A DNA stretch of 64,000 nt from positions 7,482 to 71,481 of the forward strand of contig NZ_KB898933.1 of the NCBI RefSeq assembly GCF_000377945.1, given 5' to 3'. The notes beneath the pieces are model-generated. The model ran no database searches, was not told the DNA's origin, and saw only the letters and a program-made list of their open reading frames with translations. Both the position numbers and the translations under genes were made by a program. Numbering within the stretch: position 1 is the stretch's first letter; each line of letters opens with the position of its first letter. Source of the DNA: Thioalkalivibrio sulfidiphilus. Its GTDB lineage: Bacteria > Pseudomonadota > Gammaproteobacteria > Ectothiorhodospirales > Ectothiorhodospiraceae. Shown piece by piece: positions 48,043-58,225 of this stretch.

Positions 48043-48504
48043 TTAAAATGGAATCTCGTCGTCGAAGTCGTCGGGCATGGAGGAGCGCGCCGGGGCCTCC
48101 TGGCGGCTGCCGCCCTGGCGGGACTGGCTGGGCGCATCGTCGAAGCCGCCGGTGCCGCCGCTGCCGCCACGCCCGCCGAGCATCTGCATGTCGCTGGCGA
48201 TGATCTCGGTGGTATAGCGGTCTTGGCCGTCCTGACCCTGCCACTTGTTGGTTCGCAGGCTGCCCTCAACATAGACCTGCGAGCCCTTCTTCAGGTACTC
48301 GCCGGCGATCTCGGCCAGCCTGCCGAAAAACACCACCCGGTGCCACTCGGTACGCTCTTGGCGTTCGCCGCTGTTCTTGTCCTTCCAGCTCTCGGTGGTC
48401 GCCAGATTCACTCTTGCCAAGGCGCCGCCGCTCGGCATGTACTTGACCTCCGGGTCACTGCCCAGATTGCCCACCAGAATGACCTTGTTGACGCCTCGTG
48501 CCAT
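48043..48504 (-). CDS. ssb: Single-stranded DNA-binding protein
   Basis: Protein of 153 residues with the OB fold at 1-110 ([54 protein letters not shown]). A Gly/Ser/Gln-rich linker and the acidic tip DDFDDEIPF complete it; the tip recruits repair and replication proteins. Standard length for the E. coli type. uvrA is near but separated by a transporter gene. No LexA box of the CTGT-N8-ACAG form was found upstream. Confidence 0.97.
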   Translation of the reverse strand: MARGVNKVILVGNLGSDPEVKYMPSGGALARVNLATTESWKDKNSGERQERTEWHRVVFFGRLAEIAGEYLKKGSQVYVEGSLRTNKWQGQDGQDRYTTEIIASDMQMLGGRGGSGGTGGFDDAPSQSRQGGSRQEAPARSSMPDDFDDEIPF

Positions 48505-48593
48505 GCGCTTCGCTCCTGTGCTTGGGTGTCGTGCCGGCTCCCTGCCCGCGTGAACCAGAAACCAAAGGGGGATTGTATCAGGCCGCCCCGCCC

Positions 48594-49970
48594 TCAGGCC
48601 ACGGCAAACCGGCGCAGGGCCGCCTCGTCCAGGGCGTGGCGTTCCACCTTGAGGTAGGCCATGCCCTCCTCCCCGATCACCACCGCCTCGGCCACCCCGC
48701 GCACGGCGGTGAGTTTCATGGCCAGGCTCTCAGCCTCCTTCTCCGCCAGGGTGCCCACATTGAGCACGTAGCTGGACAGGTACCGGGGCCGGCGCATGCT
48801 CATGGCCAGCCCCAGCCAGATCAGGGTCCCCAGGGCGCCCAGCAGGAACACCCCCTGCACCCCGTACCGGGCATGCAGCAGGCCGCCCACGGCCCCGCCC
48901 ACGAAGATGCCCAGGAACTGGGTGCTGGAATAGACCCCCATGGCGGTGCCCTTGCGGTCCGGGGGGGCCATCTTGGCGATCAGGGACGGCAGGCTCGCCT
49001 CCAGCAGGTTGAAGGCGGCGAAGAACACGAACAGGGCCACCACCAGCCAGACCATGGAGCCGCCGTTGCCCGCCAGGGCCAGCTGGGCCACGCCCAGCAC
49101 GGCGATGGCGCCCACGAACACCGGCTTCATGCGCCGGTGTTTCTCCGCGTAGATGATGAACGGCACCATGGCGAAGAACCCCGCCAGCAGCACCGGCAGG
49201 TAGACCCACCAGTGCTGGGCCGAATCCAGCCCCAGGCTGTCGCGCAGCAGCAGGGGCAGCACCACGAAGTTGGCGGTGAGCACCATGTGCAGCACGAAAA
49301 TGCCCGCATCCAGGCGCAGCAGCTGGGGGTCGCGCAGCACATCGCCGAAGGTGCCCGGTACCGCCTGGGCATCCCGGTGCACCCGGGCCGTCACCGGCGT
49401 GGGGATCAGCAGCAGGGTGATACCGATGGCCACGATGGCCAGCAGGGCCGTGAGCCAGAAGATCCCCGCCACCCCCACCCAGCGGTCCAGTACCGGCCCC
49501 GCCACCAGGGCCACGGAGAAGGACACGCCGATGGTCAGCCCGATGATGGCCATGACCTTGGTGCGATGCTCCTCCCGGGTCAGATCCGCCGCCAGGGCCA
49601 GCACCACCGCCGCGATGGCCCCGGCCCCCTGCAGGGCCCGCCCGGCAATCACCCCGTAGATGGAATCGGACACCGCCGCGAGCACGCTGCCCGCCGCGAA
49701 CACCAGCAGACCGGCCACCATCACCGGCTTGCGCCCGATGCGGTCCGAGAGCATCCCCAGGGGAATCTGCAGCAGGGCCTGGGTGAGGCCGTAGATGCCG
49801 ATGGCCAGCCCAACCAGGAAGGGAGTCACATGGGCCAGCCCCTCGGCATACAGGGCAAACACCGGCAGAATCATGAACAGCCCCAGCATGCGCACAGCAT
49901 AGATGCTGGCCAGCGCGCCGGAGACGCGCAGCTCGGCGGGGCTCAGGGAATCGGAATAGCCTGATTGCAT
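48594..49970 (-). CDS. YajR-like MFS transporter with C-terminal ferredoxin-like domain
   Basis: Protein of 458 residues with 12 predicted membrane helices. The A-motif is [14 protein letters not shown] after helix 2. After the last helix, residues about 385-455 ([35 protein letters not shown]) form a cytoplasmic ferredoxin-like (YAM) domain as in E. coli YajR. Substrate unknown. It lies between ssb and the divergent uvrA, a common arrangement in this group. Confidence 0.85.
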   Translation of the reverse strand: MQSGYSDSLSPAELRVSGALASIYAVRMLGLFMILPVFALYAEGLAHVTPFLVGLAIGIYGLTQALLQIPLGMLSDRIGRKPVMVAGLLVFAAGSVLAAVSDSIYGVIAGRALQGAGAIAAVVLALAADLTREEHRTKVMAIIGLTIGVSFSVALVAGPVLDRWVGVAGIFWLTALLAIVAIGITLLLIPTPVTARVHRDAQAVPGTFGDVLRDPQLLRLDAGIFVLHMVLTANFVVLPLLLRDSLGLDSAQHWWVYLPVLLAGFFAMVPFIIYAEKHRRMKPVFVGAIAVLGVAQLALAGNGGSMVWLVVALFVFFAAFNLLEASLPSLIAKMAPPDRKGTAMGVYSSTQFLGIFVGGAVGGLLHARYGVQGVFLLGALGTLIWLGLAMSMRRPRYLSSYVLNVGTLAEKEAESLAMKLTAVRGVAEAVVIGEEGMAYLKVERHALDEAALRRFAVA

Positions 49971-50371
49971 GGGGTCTGGGATGGTCCTTGGATTCTGGGT
50001 CTATGCCGGGCCTGTGGGGGCGCCGGACAGGGCGGGTATCTTAGCAGACTGGGGGGGCGGGGGACGGATGGACCATTCAGGAACTGGGGAGGGTCCAGAT
50101 TTGGGTATGCGGGTCTGTTGTGTGTCGGCTGAAGCCATAAAATCAAAGGCTTCCGAGCCCCGTGCAACGGGGATCGGAAGCCTTTGACTTTGGCTTCGCG
50201 TGAACCCCAAAACCCAACTTGGCTTCGAGCCAGACCGAATCCCCCTGAACCTGGGATCCCAAACAACACATCACCCCTCACCTTAGCCCCACCCCACCCC
50301 GCAGTGTTAAGCTAGCACGTTTGCGCGACTCCCCTATCCCACGCCCCAACGGCTGCCAGACCCGACACCCC
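49971..50371. other. Divergent MFS-uvrA intergenic region
   Basis: A gap of 401 bp with no credible gene. It contains a nested hairpin at 50131-50197, several GGGG-rich stretches, and the two divergent promoters, which I cannot place with confidence. No LexA box (CTGT-N8-ACAG) is visible, so SOS control of uvrA is not supported by sequence here. Confidence 0.6.
50131..50197. repeat. Two-step hairpin upstream of uvrA
   Basis: The inner arms TCAAAGGCTTCCGAGCCCCG (50143-50162) and its near complement (50168-50187) pair around a 5-base loop. Outer GAAGCCA/TGGCTTC arms extend the stem with a small interior loop. There is no T-tract. It lies 175 bp upstream of the uvrA start and 160 bp upstream of the transporter start. 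Confidence 0.9.
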
Positions 50372-53221
50372 ATGGACAAGATCCTCATCCGCGGCGCCCG
50401 CACCCACAACCTGCAGAACGTGGACCTGGACCTGCCCCGGGACCGGCTGATCGTGATCACCGGCGTGTCCGGCTCGGGCAAGTCCTCACTGGCCTTCGAC
50501 ACCCTGTTCGCCGAGGGTCAGCGCCGCTACGTGGAATCCCTGTCCGCCTATGCGCGGCAGTTTCTGTCGGTGATGGAAAAACCCGACGTGGACCACATCG
50601 AGGGGCTCTCGCCGGCCATCTCCATCGAGCAGAAGACCACCTCCCACAACCCCCGCTCCACCGTCGGCACCATCACCGAGATCTACGACTACCTGCGCCT
50701 CCTGTTCGCCCGCGCCGGCACGCCCCGCTGCCCGGACCACGGCGAGACCCTAGAGGCCCAGACCGTGAGCCAGATGGTGGACCAGATCCTGGCCCTGCCG
50801 GAGGGCAGCAAGCTGATGCTGCTGGCACCGGTGATCCAGGACCGCAAGGGGGAACACCACCAGGTGATCGAAAACCTACGCGCCCAGGGCTACATCCGCG
50901 CGCGCATCGACGGGGAACTAGTGGAACTGGATGCGACGCCAGCCCTGGATGCCAAGCGCAAGCACCGCATCGAGGTGGTGGTGGACCGCTTCAAGGTGCG
51001 CGACGACGTGCGCGTGCGCCTGGCGGAATCCATCGAGACGGCCATCCACCTGTCCGACGGCCTGGTGCTGGTGGCCTGGATGGACGAGCCGGAGCGCGCG
51101 CCCCTGACCTTCTCCGCCCGCTTCGCCTGCCCCGTGTGCGGCTACTCTATCCAGTCCCTGGAGCCGCGCATGTTCTCCTTCAACAACCCGGCCGGGGCCT
51201 GCCCCGCCTGCGATGGGCTGGGGGTGAAGCAGTTCTTCGATCCGGAGCGGGTGGTGACCAACCCGGGGCTGAGCCTCGCCGGCGGCGCGGTGCGCGGCTG
51301 GGACCGGCGCAATGCCTATTACTTCCAGATGATCCAGTCGCTCGCCGAGCACTACGGCTTCGACATCGAGGCCCCGTTCGGCGAACTGGACGAAAAACAC
51401 CGCCAGGTGATCCTGCACGGCAGCGGCGAGCAGGTCATCGAGTTCCGCTACATCAACGAGCGCGGCCACACCACCCGGCGCAGCCATCCCTTCGAGGGCA
51501 TCCTGCCGAACCTGGAACGCCGCTACCGGGAAACCGACTCGGCCACGGTGCGCGAGGAGCTGTCCAAGTACCTCTCCACCCACGCCTGCCCGGACTGCGA
51601 GGGCACGCGCCTGAACCGCACCGCCCGGCACGTGTACGTGGGCGAGCACACCCTGCCCCGGACCACGCACCTGCCCATCGGCGAGGCCCAGGCCCTGTTC
51701 CAGTCCCTGCGCCTGCCCGGCGCCAAGGGCCAGGTGGCGGAGAAGATCGTGCGCGAGATCGCCGCGCGCCTGGATTTCCTGGTCAACGTGGGCCTGGACT
51801 ACCTGACCCTGGACCGCAGCGCCGACACCCTCTCCGGTGGCGAGGCCCAGCGCATCCGCCTGGCCTCCCAGATCGGCGCGGGCCTGGTGGGGGTCATGTA
51901 CATCCTGGACGAGCCCTCCATCGGCCTGCACCAGCGGGACAATGAGCGCCTGCTCAACACCCTGACCTACCTGCGGGATCTCGGCAACACGGTGGTGGTG
52001 GTGGAACACGACGAGGACGCCATCCGCCGCGCCGACCACGTGGTGGACATGGGTCCCGGCGCCGGCGTGCACGGTGGCCGGGTGGTGGCCCAGGGCAGCC
52101 CCCACGAGGTGGAGACCCACCCGGAGTCCCTCACCGGCCAGTACCTCTCCGGGCGGCGCGCCATCCGCGTGCCCGAGACCCGCGTGCCCTACGACCCGGA
52201 GCGGGTGCTCACCCTGCGCGGCGCCCGGGGCAACAATCTCAAGGGCGTGGATGCGAGCTTCCCCGTAGGCCTGCTCACCTGCGTCACCGGCGTGTCCGGC
52301 TCCGGCAAGTCCACCCTGGTCAACGACACCCTGTACCGGATCATGGCCCGGCACATCAACCGCGCCGGCGAGGAACCCGCCCCCTGCGATGCCGTGGAGG
52401 GTCTGGAGCAGTTCGACAAGGTGGTGGACATCGACCAGAGCCCCATCGGCCGCACCCCCCGCTCCAACCCGGCCACCTACACGGGCCTGTTCACCCCCAT
52501 CCGTGACCTGTTCTCCTCCACCCCCGAGGCCCGTTCCCGGGGCTACAACCCGGGACGTTTCTCCTTCAACGTCAAGGGCGGGCGCTGCGAGGCCTGCCAG
52601 GGGGACGGGGTGATCAAGGTGGAGATGCACTTCCTGCCGGACGTGTACGTGCCCTGCGACGTCTGCAAGGGCAAGCGCTACAACCGGGAGACCCTGGAGA
52701 TCCGCTACAAGGGCAAGACCATCCACGAGGTGCTGGACCTGACCGTGGAGGACGCCCTGGAATTCTTCCATGCCGTCCCGGTGATCCGCCGCAAGCTCGA
52801 AACCCTCATGGACGTGGGCCTCTCCTACATCCAGCTGGGCCAGAACGCCACGACGCTCTCCGGCGGCGAAGCCCAGCGGGTCAAGCTCGCCCGGGAGCTG
52901 TCCAAGCGGGAGACCGGCCGCACCCTCTACATCCTGGACGAACCCACCACCGGCCTGCACTTCCACGACGTGGAACAGCTGTTGGAGGTGCTGCACCGCC
53001 TGCGCGACCACGGCAACACCGTGGTGGTCATCGAGCACAACCTGGACGTGATCAAGACCGCCGACTGGCTCATCGACCTGGGCCCCGAAGGCGGCTCCGG
53101 CGGGGGCCAGATCATCGCCGTAGGCACGCCGGAAGATCTGGCCGCACACCCAGGCTCGCACACGGGGCGCTTCCTGGGCCCCCTGCTGGACAGCCGCCGT
53201 GGCACAGCGGCCACTGCATGA
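50372..53221 (+). CDS. uvrA: Excinuclease ABC subunit A
   Basis: DNA damage-sensing ATPase of nucleotide excision repair. Protein of 949 residues from the ATG at 50372. Two ABC modules: Walker [16 protein letters not shown] (about 31-45) and [15 protein letters not shown] in the second half; signatures [16 protein letters not shown] and [12 protein letters not shown]. Zinc modules are [13 protein letters not shown]...CPACDGLG and CEACQGDG...[10 protein letters not shown]. Length is normal. Transcribed divergently from the transporter gene. Confidence 0.98.
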   Translation: MDKILIRGARTHNLQNVDLDLPRDRLIVITGVSGSGKSSLAFDTLFAEGQRRYVESLSAYARQFLSVMEKPDVDHIEGLSPAISIEQKTTSHNPRSTVGTITEIYDYLRLLFARAGTPRCPDHGETLEAQTVSQMVDQILALPEGSKLMLLAPVIQDRKGEHHQVIENLRAQGYIRARIDGELVELDATPALDAKRKHRIEVVVDRFKVRDDVRVRLAESIETAIHLSDGLVLVAWMDEPERAPLTFSARFACPVCGYSIQSLEPRMFSFNNPAGACPACDGLGVKQFFDPERVVTNPGLSLAGGAVRGWDRRNAYYFQMIQSLAEHYGFDIEAPFGELDEKHRQVILHGSGEQVIEFRYINERGHTTRRSHPFEGILPNLERRYRETDSATVREELSKYLSTHACPDCEGTRLNRTARHVYVGEHTLPRTTHLPIGEAQALFQSLRLPGAKGQVAEKIVREIAARLDFLVNVGLDYLTLDRSADTLSGGEAQRIRLASQIGAGLVGVMYILDEPSIGLHQRDNERLLNTLTYLRDLGNTVVVVEHDEDAIRRADHVVDMGPGAGVHGGRVVAQGSPHEVETHPESLTGQYLSGRRAIRVPETRVPYDPERVLTLRGARGNNLKGVDASFPVGLLTCVTGVSGSGKSTLVNDTLYRIMARHINRAGEEPAPCDAVEGLEQFDKVVDIDQSPIGRTPRSNPATYTGLFTPIRDLFSSTPEARSRGYNPGRFSFNVKGGRCEACQGDGVIKVEMHFLPDVYVPCDVCKGKRYNRETLEIRYKGKTIHEVLDLTVEDALEFFHAVPVIRRKLETLMDVGLSYIQLGQNATTLSGGEAQRVKLARELSKRETGRTLYILDEPTTGLHFHDVEQLLEVLHRLRDHGNTVVVIEHNLDVIKTADWLIDLGPEGGSGGGQIIAVGTPEDLAAHPGSHTGRFLGPLLDSRRGTAATA

Positions 53222-53234
53222 CCCATCCTGCAAA

Positions 53235-53252
53235 TGTCGGCTTCATTTACAC
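53235..53252 (+). promoter_or_regulatory. Upstream direct repeat, distal copy
   Basis: TGTCGGCTTCATTTACAC. Fifteen of 18 bases match the copy at 53421-53438. The spacing from the sigma-54 promoter (about 270 bp) is within enhancer range. Confidence 0.45.
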
Positions 53253-53420
53253 GCTGCAAAACACGTACGTCACGGCCTCGCGTCACCGACAACCAAAGCC
53301 AGACGCTGATTAATCTTTTTTTTTCTATGACTTAGAAGAAGGCCAGGCGACAGCCGAAGATGCAGGATGTGTCCTGGAGAGAGATTCCACGCAAGCCAAA
53401 AGATGTGAAGCCCATCACGT

Positions 53421-53438
53421 TGTCGGACTGATTTACAC
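53421..53438 (+). promoter_or_regulatory. Upstream direct repeat, proximal copy (candidate enhancer site)
   Basis: TGTCGGACTGATTTACAC. It lies about 80-95 bp upstream of the -24 element, the usual place for an activator of sigma-54 promoters. It has a weak TGT...ACA dyad. A role is inferred from position and repetition only. Confidence 0.5.
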
Positions 53439-53511
53439 AAACCATCCACTATGGTGAGCAGCGCTGAAGCCAGACCGAATATCCTATTGTTTTTAATCGG
53501 CTTTTTAGATC

Positions 53512-53527
53512 TGGCACGGCTAGTGCT
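53512..53527 (+). promoter_or_regulatory. Sigma-54 (-24/-12) promoter
   Basis: TGGCACGGCTAGTGCT. The -24 GG (53513-53514) and -12 GC (53525-53526) are exactly 12 bases apart, and TGGCACG is a full match to the -24 consensus; the -12 box is GTGCT instead of TTGCT. It is preceded by T-rich DNA suited to bending. Expected transcription start is near 53538, giving a leader of about 160 bases for the PEP-CTERM gene. Confidence 0.75.
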
Positions 53528-53699
53528 TTGTGTTGAGACAACTGGACTCGGCTGACCTCTCAGCCCTGAATCACGGACAGATCCAGACCAGACACAGCAG
53601 GGAGGGTGGCACAGATGTCAGACCAACATCTGAGCCGAAACGGAGGGCTTGAAGACCAAACCCTCTTCACAACAGCAAATTGACGAAGGAAGTACGACA

Positions 53700-54281
53700 A
53701 TGCGCACACGTAACTGGACGCTCTCTCTCGTGATGCTGCTGCTTGCATTTACATTTAGTGGTAATGCACAGGCCTTGGTGCTCGGACCCGGTGATATGAA
53801 TGGAAGGTATTATCAACCGTCGGGGCAGTGTGCCGGAGAGGACAAGCAGCTCGGCTGTATTGCGGACGTATTCAGTCTGGATGACACCACCAGCCTGACT
53901 TTGCTCTACAAGTCGGATTACGGTGGCAGCGATTCCGGTCTCCTTGCAGGTTCGTACCACACGGATTACACGGGTGATCCGAACAACGCCATCATCTCAT
54001 ACATTGATGGCATGGCTGCCATCAGCTGTCCGGAATGTTATCTGGTGGTCAAGGATGGCAACGCCAATCCCAACTACTACTTCTACCAGTTCGACGAGGG
54101 TGACTGGAACGGCATCGAAACAATCTACCTGAATGGTTTTTGGGTGGGTACTCAAGGAGCCATCTCCCACGTTGCTATCTGGGGTACCCCGGTTGGCGTG
54201 CCTGAGCCCGGTGCACTGGCCCTGCTGGGCATCGGCCTGCTGGTCATGACCATGGCGGTCCGCCGCCGCCGGATCAACTGA
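53700..54281 (+). CDS. PEP-CTERM sorting domain protein
   Basis: Exported protein of 193 residues. The start follows AAGGAAG. A signal peptide (MRTRNWTLSLVMLLLAFTFS, cut near AQA) leads. The mature domain has two or three Cys pairs (QCAGEDKQLGCIAD, SCPECYLV) and is rich in Tyr, Asn, Gly and Asp. The C-terminus is a full PEP-CTERM signal: VPEPGALALLGIGLL, membrane helix, then RRRR. Such proteins are processed by exosortase XrtA and tied to exopolysaccharide. No exosortase is in the window. Codon use is less GC-biased than its neighbours. Confidence 0.9.
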   Translation: MRTRNWTLSLVMLLLAFTFSGNAQALVLGPGDMNGRYYQPSGQCAGEDKQLGCIADVFSLDDTTSLTLLYKSDYGGSDSGLLAGSYHTDYTGDPNNAIISYIDGMAAISCPECYLVVKDGNANPNYYFYQFDEGDWNGIETIYLNGFWVGTQGAISHVAIWGTPVGVPEPGALALLGIGLLVMTMAVRRRRIN

Positions 54282-54314
54282 TCCGATCATCTGATCGATC
54301 AGCAGCTGTACCCG

Positions 54315-54344
54315 CACGGGGCCTTCGGGCCCCGTGTTCTTTTA
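54315..54344 (+). terminator. Rho-independent terminator of the PEP-CTERM gene
   Basis: CACGGGGCC pairs with GGCCCCGTG around a TTCG tetraloop, followed by TTCTTTTAT. A textbook intrinsic terminator beginning 34 bases after the stop codon. Confidence 0.92.
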
Positions 54345-54396
54345 TCCCCTGCCCGCGGCAGTAAGCTGCCAGGCACTCAGGCAACACCTTCCCGGG

Positions 54397-55125
54397 TCAT
54401 GCCTCACTCCGCACCTCGTCACCCACACCAATGCCCAGTCGCTGATCGGCTCGCCCCTGATTGACCGCGATTTCAACCAGCCCAAAGGCGTTCTCGTACC
54501 AGAAGGCCGTCCCCTCTGGCACCCTAGCGAAGGTCCTTGCGTATGCGATGCGCAGCGAACCCACGAGCAGCAGCGCATCCCGGTCCAGGTGTTCGGCCCG
54601 CAGGCCGGTGACCAGGTTGCCGTAGTGATCCACGTAGATGACCTCGGCAAGATCACGCGCCCAGCCATACCCCTGCATCCCTGCAGGGTCCATGGCAATG
54701 CATTCGGGCAACCTGCCCTGCGCCAGCTCGGCCGCCACGGGCGCGAACCAGTCCCTGCCATGGAAGCTCGATGAGAGCCGTTCAGGACGCCACAGGATTC
54801 GCCACAGGCGCACCTCCCGGGCATTGCTGGCAACCCGGCTGAGAAGGCCGTTGTCGGGCCCTACGAACCAGCGGCCGTCGGCCTGGAGGATGAGCCCGTC
54901 ACGCTCGGTGCCCACCCCGGGATCCACCACGGCAAGCCAGATGCTGTCGGTGGGATAGAAGGACACCAGGGAGGCGAGCAGGTAGGCCGAGGCCCGGGCA
55001 TCGAAAACGGGCGCATCAGCGCAGGCATCCACGACCGGACGCGCGGGAGCGGCCACCTGGAGCACGGCGCGGACCTGGCCAAGGTAAGGCCCGGCAATGC
55101 CGAAATCGGTGAACAGGATGAACAT
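54397..55125 (-). CDS. SAM hydroxide adenosyltransferase (DUF62 family)
   Basis: Protein of 242 residues related to SAM-dependent chlorinase/fluorinase. MFILFTDFGIAGPYLGQVRAVL at the N-terminus and LAVVDPGVGTERDGL are the conserved SAM-binding blocks. VDHYGNLVTGL and the C-terminal YENAFGLVEIAVNQGRA complete the family pattern. Non-halogenating members hydrolyse SAM to adenosine and methionine. The ATG at 55125 has no Shine-Dalgarno: eight GTGGCAA-type heptamers lie directly before it. Confidence 0.86.
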   Translation of the reverse strand: MFILFTDFGIAGPYLGQVRAVLQVAAPARPVVDACADAPVFDARASAYLLASLVSFYPTDSIWLAVVDPGVGTERDGLILQADGRWFVGPDNGLLSRVASNAREVRLWRILWRPERLSSSFHGRDWFAPVAAELAQGRLPECIAMDPAGMQGYGWARDLAEVIYVDHYGNLVTGLRAEHLDRDALLLVGSLRIAYARTFARVPEGTAFWYENAFGLVEIAVNQGRADQRLGIGVGDEVRSEA

Positions 55126-55189
55126 GGGCAAGTGGCAAGTGGCAAGTGGCAAGTGGCAAGTGGCAAGTGGCAAGTGGCAAGTGGCAAGG
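55126..55189. repeat. Eight perfect GTGGCAA units, single arm
   Basis: Eight uninterrupted GTGGCAA copies (55132-55187) with a partial unit before and GG after. No inverted arm is present on the other side. The array touches the start codon of the SAM hydrolase and is followed, 40 bp on, by the rplQ terminator. Confidence 0.97.
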
Positions 55190-55229
55190 AAAAGCATAGG
55201 ACATGCGCGCCTGCTTGACGCTTGTGCAC

Positions 55230-55256
55230 AAAAAAGCCGGCTCAATGGCCGGCTTT
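55230..55256 (-). terminator. rplQ: Terminator of the alpha ribosomal operon
   Basis: On the minus strand AAGCCGGC pairs with GCCGGCTT around a six-base loop, followed by a T run. It starts 30 bases beyond the rplQ stop, closing the rpsM-rplQ operon. Confidence 0.92.
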
Positions 55257-55285
55257 CTTGTGTCTGGCTATCGCGCCCGGGAAGA

Positions 55286-55690
55286 TCACTCCGCCTTGGC
55301 GGACTCCACGGCAGGGGCTTCCTCGGTGAGCTCGGGACAATCCACCAGCTCCACGTAGGCCATGGGGGCATTGTCACCAGGACGGTTGCCGCACTTGAGG
55401 ATGCGCATGTAGCCGCCGGGACGGGTCTGGTAACGGGGACCCAGTTCCTGGAACAGCTTGCCGACCATTTCCTTGTCACGCAGACGGGCGAAGGCGACGC
55501 GGCGCTTGTGCACGTTGTCCACCTTGGCCAGGGTGATCAGGGGTTCGGCCACGCGGCGCAGTTCCTTGGCCTTGGGCAGGGTGGTCTTGATCACCTCGTG
55601 ACGGAACAGGGAGGCGGTCATGTTCTGGAGCGTCGCCTTGCGGTGAGCACTGTTGCGGCTCAGCTGCCGCCCACTATTACGATGGCGCAT
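55286..55690 (-). CDS. rplQ: 50S ribosomal protein L17
   Basis: Protein of 134 residues, bL17, at the rim of the exit-tunnel side of the 50S subunit. The N-terminus [20 protein letters not shown] is invariant. The acidic C-terminal tail ([16 protein letters not shown]) is variable in the family. Last gene of the alpha operon. Confidence 0.98.
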   Translation of the reverse strand: MRHRNSGRQLSRNSAHRKATLQNMTASLFRHEVIKTTLPKAKELRRVAEPLITLAKVDNVHKRRVAFARLRDKEMVGKLFQELGPRYQTRPGGYMRILKCGNRPGDNAPMAYVELVDCPELTEEAPAVESAKAE

Positions 55691-55724
55691 GGGTGTAATT
55701 CCTGTCGTTCAAACTTGGGGGACG

Positions 55725-56729
55725 TCAGCCGGAGGCCTTCTTGTCCTGATCCTTGAGACCCGGCGGGGGCCAGTTCTCAAGGCGCATGCCCATGGAAAGG
55801 CCATGGGAGGCCAGCACGTCCTTGATCTCGGTCAGGGACTTCTTGCCAAGATTCGGGGTCTTGAGCAACTCCACCTCGGTGCGCTGGATCAGGTCACCGA
55901 TGTAGTAGATGTTCTCGGCCTTCAGGCAGTTGGCGGAGCGCACGGTCAGCTCGAGGTCGTCCACGGGGCGCAGCAGTATGGGGTCGATCTCCATCTGCTT
56001 GCTCTCGGTGACGGTGCTCTCGTCGCCCTGCAGCTCGACAAACGCGGCCAGCTGGCTCTGCAGGATACCGGCGGCCTGGCGGATGGCGTCATCGGCCTCC
56101 ACGGTACCGTTGGTCTCCAGCTCGATGACCAGACGGTCCATGTCGGTACGCTGCTCCACACGGGCGCTCTCGACTTTGTAAGCCACGCGACGGATGGGGC
56201 TGAAGCTGGCATCCAGCATCAGGCGACCGATGGGACGGTCCTCGGACTCGGCGCCGCGGCGGGCGGTCACGGGCTGGTAGCCGCGGCCACGGCCCAGCTT
56301 CAGGCTCATGGACAGCTCGCCGTTCTTGGTCAGGTGCGCGATCACGTGCTCCGGATTGACGATTTCCACGTCATGATCCAGGGTGATGTCGCCGGCGGTG
56401 ACCACGCCCGGGCCCTTCTTCTTCAGGGTCAGGGTGGCCTCATCACGGTTGTGCATGCGCAGGGCGATGCCCTTGAGGTTCAGCAGGATATCGACCACGT
56501 CTTCCTGCACACCCTCGATGGAGGTGTACTCGTGGAGCACACCCTCGATCTCCGCTTCCACCACCGCGGCGCCCGGAATGGAGGACAGCAGGATACGGCG
56601 CAGGGCATTGCCCAGGGTATGGCCGAAACCGCGCTCCAGAGGCTCGAGGACCACCTTGGCCTGCCGATCGCTGACACGGGTGACCTCGATGTGGCGAGGC
56701 TTGAGGAGTTCGTTGACTTTGGTCTGCAT
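55725..56729 (-). CDS. rpoA: RNA polymerase alpha subunit
   Basis: Protein of 334 residues. The N-terminal dimerisation domain includes [20 protein letters not shown]. The C-terminal domain (about 255-320) includes [12 protein letters not shown], with the Arg equivalent to E. coli R265 that contacts UP elements, and [22 protein letters not shown]. Position between rpsD and rplQ is canonical. Confidence 0.98.
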   Translation of the reverse strand: MQTKVNELLKPRHIEVTRVSDRQAKVVLEPLERGFGHTLGNALRRILLSSIPGAAVVEAEIEGVLHEYTSIEGVQEDVVDILLNLKGIALRMHNRDEATLTLKKKGPGVVTAGDITLDHDVEIVNPEHVIAHLTKNGELSMSLKLGRGRGYQPVTARRGAESEDRPIGRLMLDASFSPIRRVAYKVESARVEQRTDMDRLVIELETNGTVEADDAIRQAAGILQSQLAAFVELQGDESTVTESKQMEIDPILLRPVDDLELTVRSANCLKAENIYYIGDLIQRTEVELLKTPNLGKKSLTEIKDVLASHGLSMGMRLENWPPPGLKDQDKKASG

Positions 56730-56747
56730 TGAAGACCCCGTATTCGT

Positions 56748-57368
56748 TTACTTGGAGTAGAGCTCCACCACCAGAGACTCATTGATCTCGGCTGGCAGTT
56801 CGCTACGTTCCGGAATGCTCTTGAAGACGCCTTCCATTTTCTTGGTGTCCACTTCGACCCACTCGGGGAAGCCGAACTGCTCGGCGAGCGTCAGGGAATC
56901 CTGGATGCGCACCTGCTTCTTGGCCTTCTCGCGGACAGCCACCACGTCGGAGGGCTTGACCTGGTAGGAGGCGATGTTCACCGCCTGGCCGTTGACCTGG
57001 ATGGCCTTGTGGCTGACCAGCTGGCGTGCCTCGGCGCGGGTGGCGCCAAAGCCCATGCGGTAGACCACGTTGTCCAGACGACGCTCCAGCAGCTGCAGCA
57101 GGTTCTCACCCGTGGAGCCCTTCATGCGGGAGGCAGTCTTGTAGTAGTTGCGGAACTGGCGCTCCAGCACGCCGTAGATGCGGCGCAACTTCTGCTTCTC
57201 GCGCAGCTGCAGGCCGTAGTCGGACAGGCGCGCGCGGCGATCGCCGTGCTGGCCAGGGGCCTTGTCCAGCTTGCACTTGGTGTCGAGGGACCGGCCGCGG
57301 CCTTTCAGAAAAAGGTCGGTGCCTTCCCGGCGGCTCAGTTTGCACTTGGGACCAATGTATCTTGCCAT
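56748..57368 (-). CDS. rpsD: 30S ribosomal protein S4
   Basis: Protein of 206 residues, uS4, a primary 16S binder and in E. coli the translational repressor of the alpha operon. [22 protein letters not shown] opens it, and the S4 RNA-binding domain includes [31 protein letters not shown]. Confidence 0.98.
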   Translation of the reverse strand: MARYIGPKCKLSRREGTDLFLKGRGRSLDTKCKLDKAPGQHGDRRARLSDYGLQLREKQKLRRIYGVLERQFRNYYKTASRMKGSTGENLLQLLERRLDNVVYRMGFGATRAEARQLVSHKAIQVNGQAVNIASYQVKPSDVVAVREKAKKQVRIQDSLTLAEQFGFPEWVEVDTKKMEGVFKSIPERSELPAEINESLVVELYSK

Positions 57369-57383
57369 CTGGGGAACTCCGGA

Positions 57384-57773
57384 CTAGACGCGGCGCTTTT
57401 TGGGCGGACGGCAGCCGTTATGAGGAATCGGGGTGATGTCGCTGATGTTCAGGATCTTGAAACCCGCGTTGTTCAGCGCACGCACGGCGGATTCACGGCC
57501 GGGGCCGGGGCCACGAACCAGGACTTCCAGGTTCTTCAGGCCGTATTCCTGGGCAGCCGTGCCGGCACGCTCGGCAGCCACCTGGGCGGCGAACGGGGTG
57601 CTCTTGCGGGAGCCACGGAAGCCGGAACCACCGGAGGTCGCCCAGGACAGGGTATTGCCCTGGCGATCGGTGATGGTCACGATCGTGTTGTTGAAGGTGG
57701 CGTAAATGTGCGCAATGCCGTCGGATACGGTCTTCTTGACCTTCTTCCGGGTGCGGGTCGGAGCCTGTGCCAT
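57384..57773 (-). CDS. rpsK: 30S ribosomal protein S11
   Basis: Protein of 129 residues, uS11, lining the mRNA exit on the platform. [22 protein letters not shown] and the C-terminal [18 protein letters not shown] are family hallmarks. Confidence 0.98.
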
Positions 57774-57801
57774 ATATAAAATGTCCTGTCAGAAAGCAGT
57801 A

Positions 57802-58158
57802 TTACTTGCGAATCGGACGGCGCGGACCCTTGCGGGTACGGGCATTGGTCCGGGTGCGCTGCCCACGCAGGGGCAGTCCGCGGCGATGACGGAGGCCACG
57901 GTAGCAACCGAGGTCCATCAAGCGCTTGATATTCATGGAAACCTCGCGTCGGAGGTCACCTTCCACCGGGAACTGGCTCACCGCGGCACGAAGTTTTTCC
58001 ACTTCCTCTTCAGTGAGGTCGCGGATCTTCATGTCCGGCTTCACACCCGTCGCCTCGCAGATCTTCTGCGCACGGGTGCGGCCAATGCCGTAGATCGCGG
58101 TCAACGCAATCACGGTGTGCTTGTTGTCGGGGATGTTGACGCCTGCAACACGAGCCAT
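57802..58158 (-). CDS. rpsM: 30S ribosomal protein S13
   Basis: Protein of 118 residues, uS13, in the head of the 30S subunit contacting P-site t[29 protein letters not shown] and the basic tail [16 protein letters not shown] are typical. First gene of the alpha operon. Confidence 0.98.
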   Translation of the reverse strand: MARVAGVNIPDNKHTVIALTAIYGIGRTRAQKICEATGVKPDMKIRDLTEEEVEKLRAAVSQFPVEGDLRREVSMNIKRLMDLGCYRGLRHRRGLPLRGQRTRTNARTRKGPRRPIRK

Positions 58159-58225
58159 TCGTAAATCTCCACGAACCGGCGGAAAAGCGCGGTATTTTAT
58201 CCAGTTAGTCCTGCCGAATCAATCC

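Larger units (their letters stand above)
53222..53699. other. Long 5' regulatory region of the PEP-CTERM gene
   Basis: A gap of 478 bp, clearly less GC-rich than its neighbours. It contains two 18-bp direct repeats (53235-53252, 53421-53438), T-rich stretches near 53310-53320 and 53488-53505, a sigma-54-type promoter at 53512-53527, and two small hairpins in the predicted leader (GGCTGA/TCAGCC near 53550, CAGATGT/ACATCTG near 53612-53632). No open frame with coding character is seen. Confidence 0.65.

Noticed and set aside
49971-50371. LexA-controlled promoter for uvrA
   Set aside because: No CTGT-N8-ACAG site found in the gap.
50918-53233. 771-codon open frame on the minus strand opposite uvrA
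   Set aside because: It mirrors uvrA codon for codon, is low in complexity and resembles no family; a GC-rich shadow.
53222-53699. tRNA or small-RNA gene in the long gap
   Set aside because: No cloverleaf or intrinsic terminator was found; regulatory sites explain the region better.
55126-55479. N-terminal extension of the SAM hydrolase through the repeat
   Set aside because: The frame stays open only because the array has no stops; the family start MFILFTDFG fixes the ATG at 55125.
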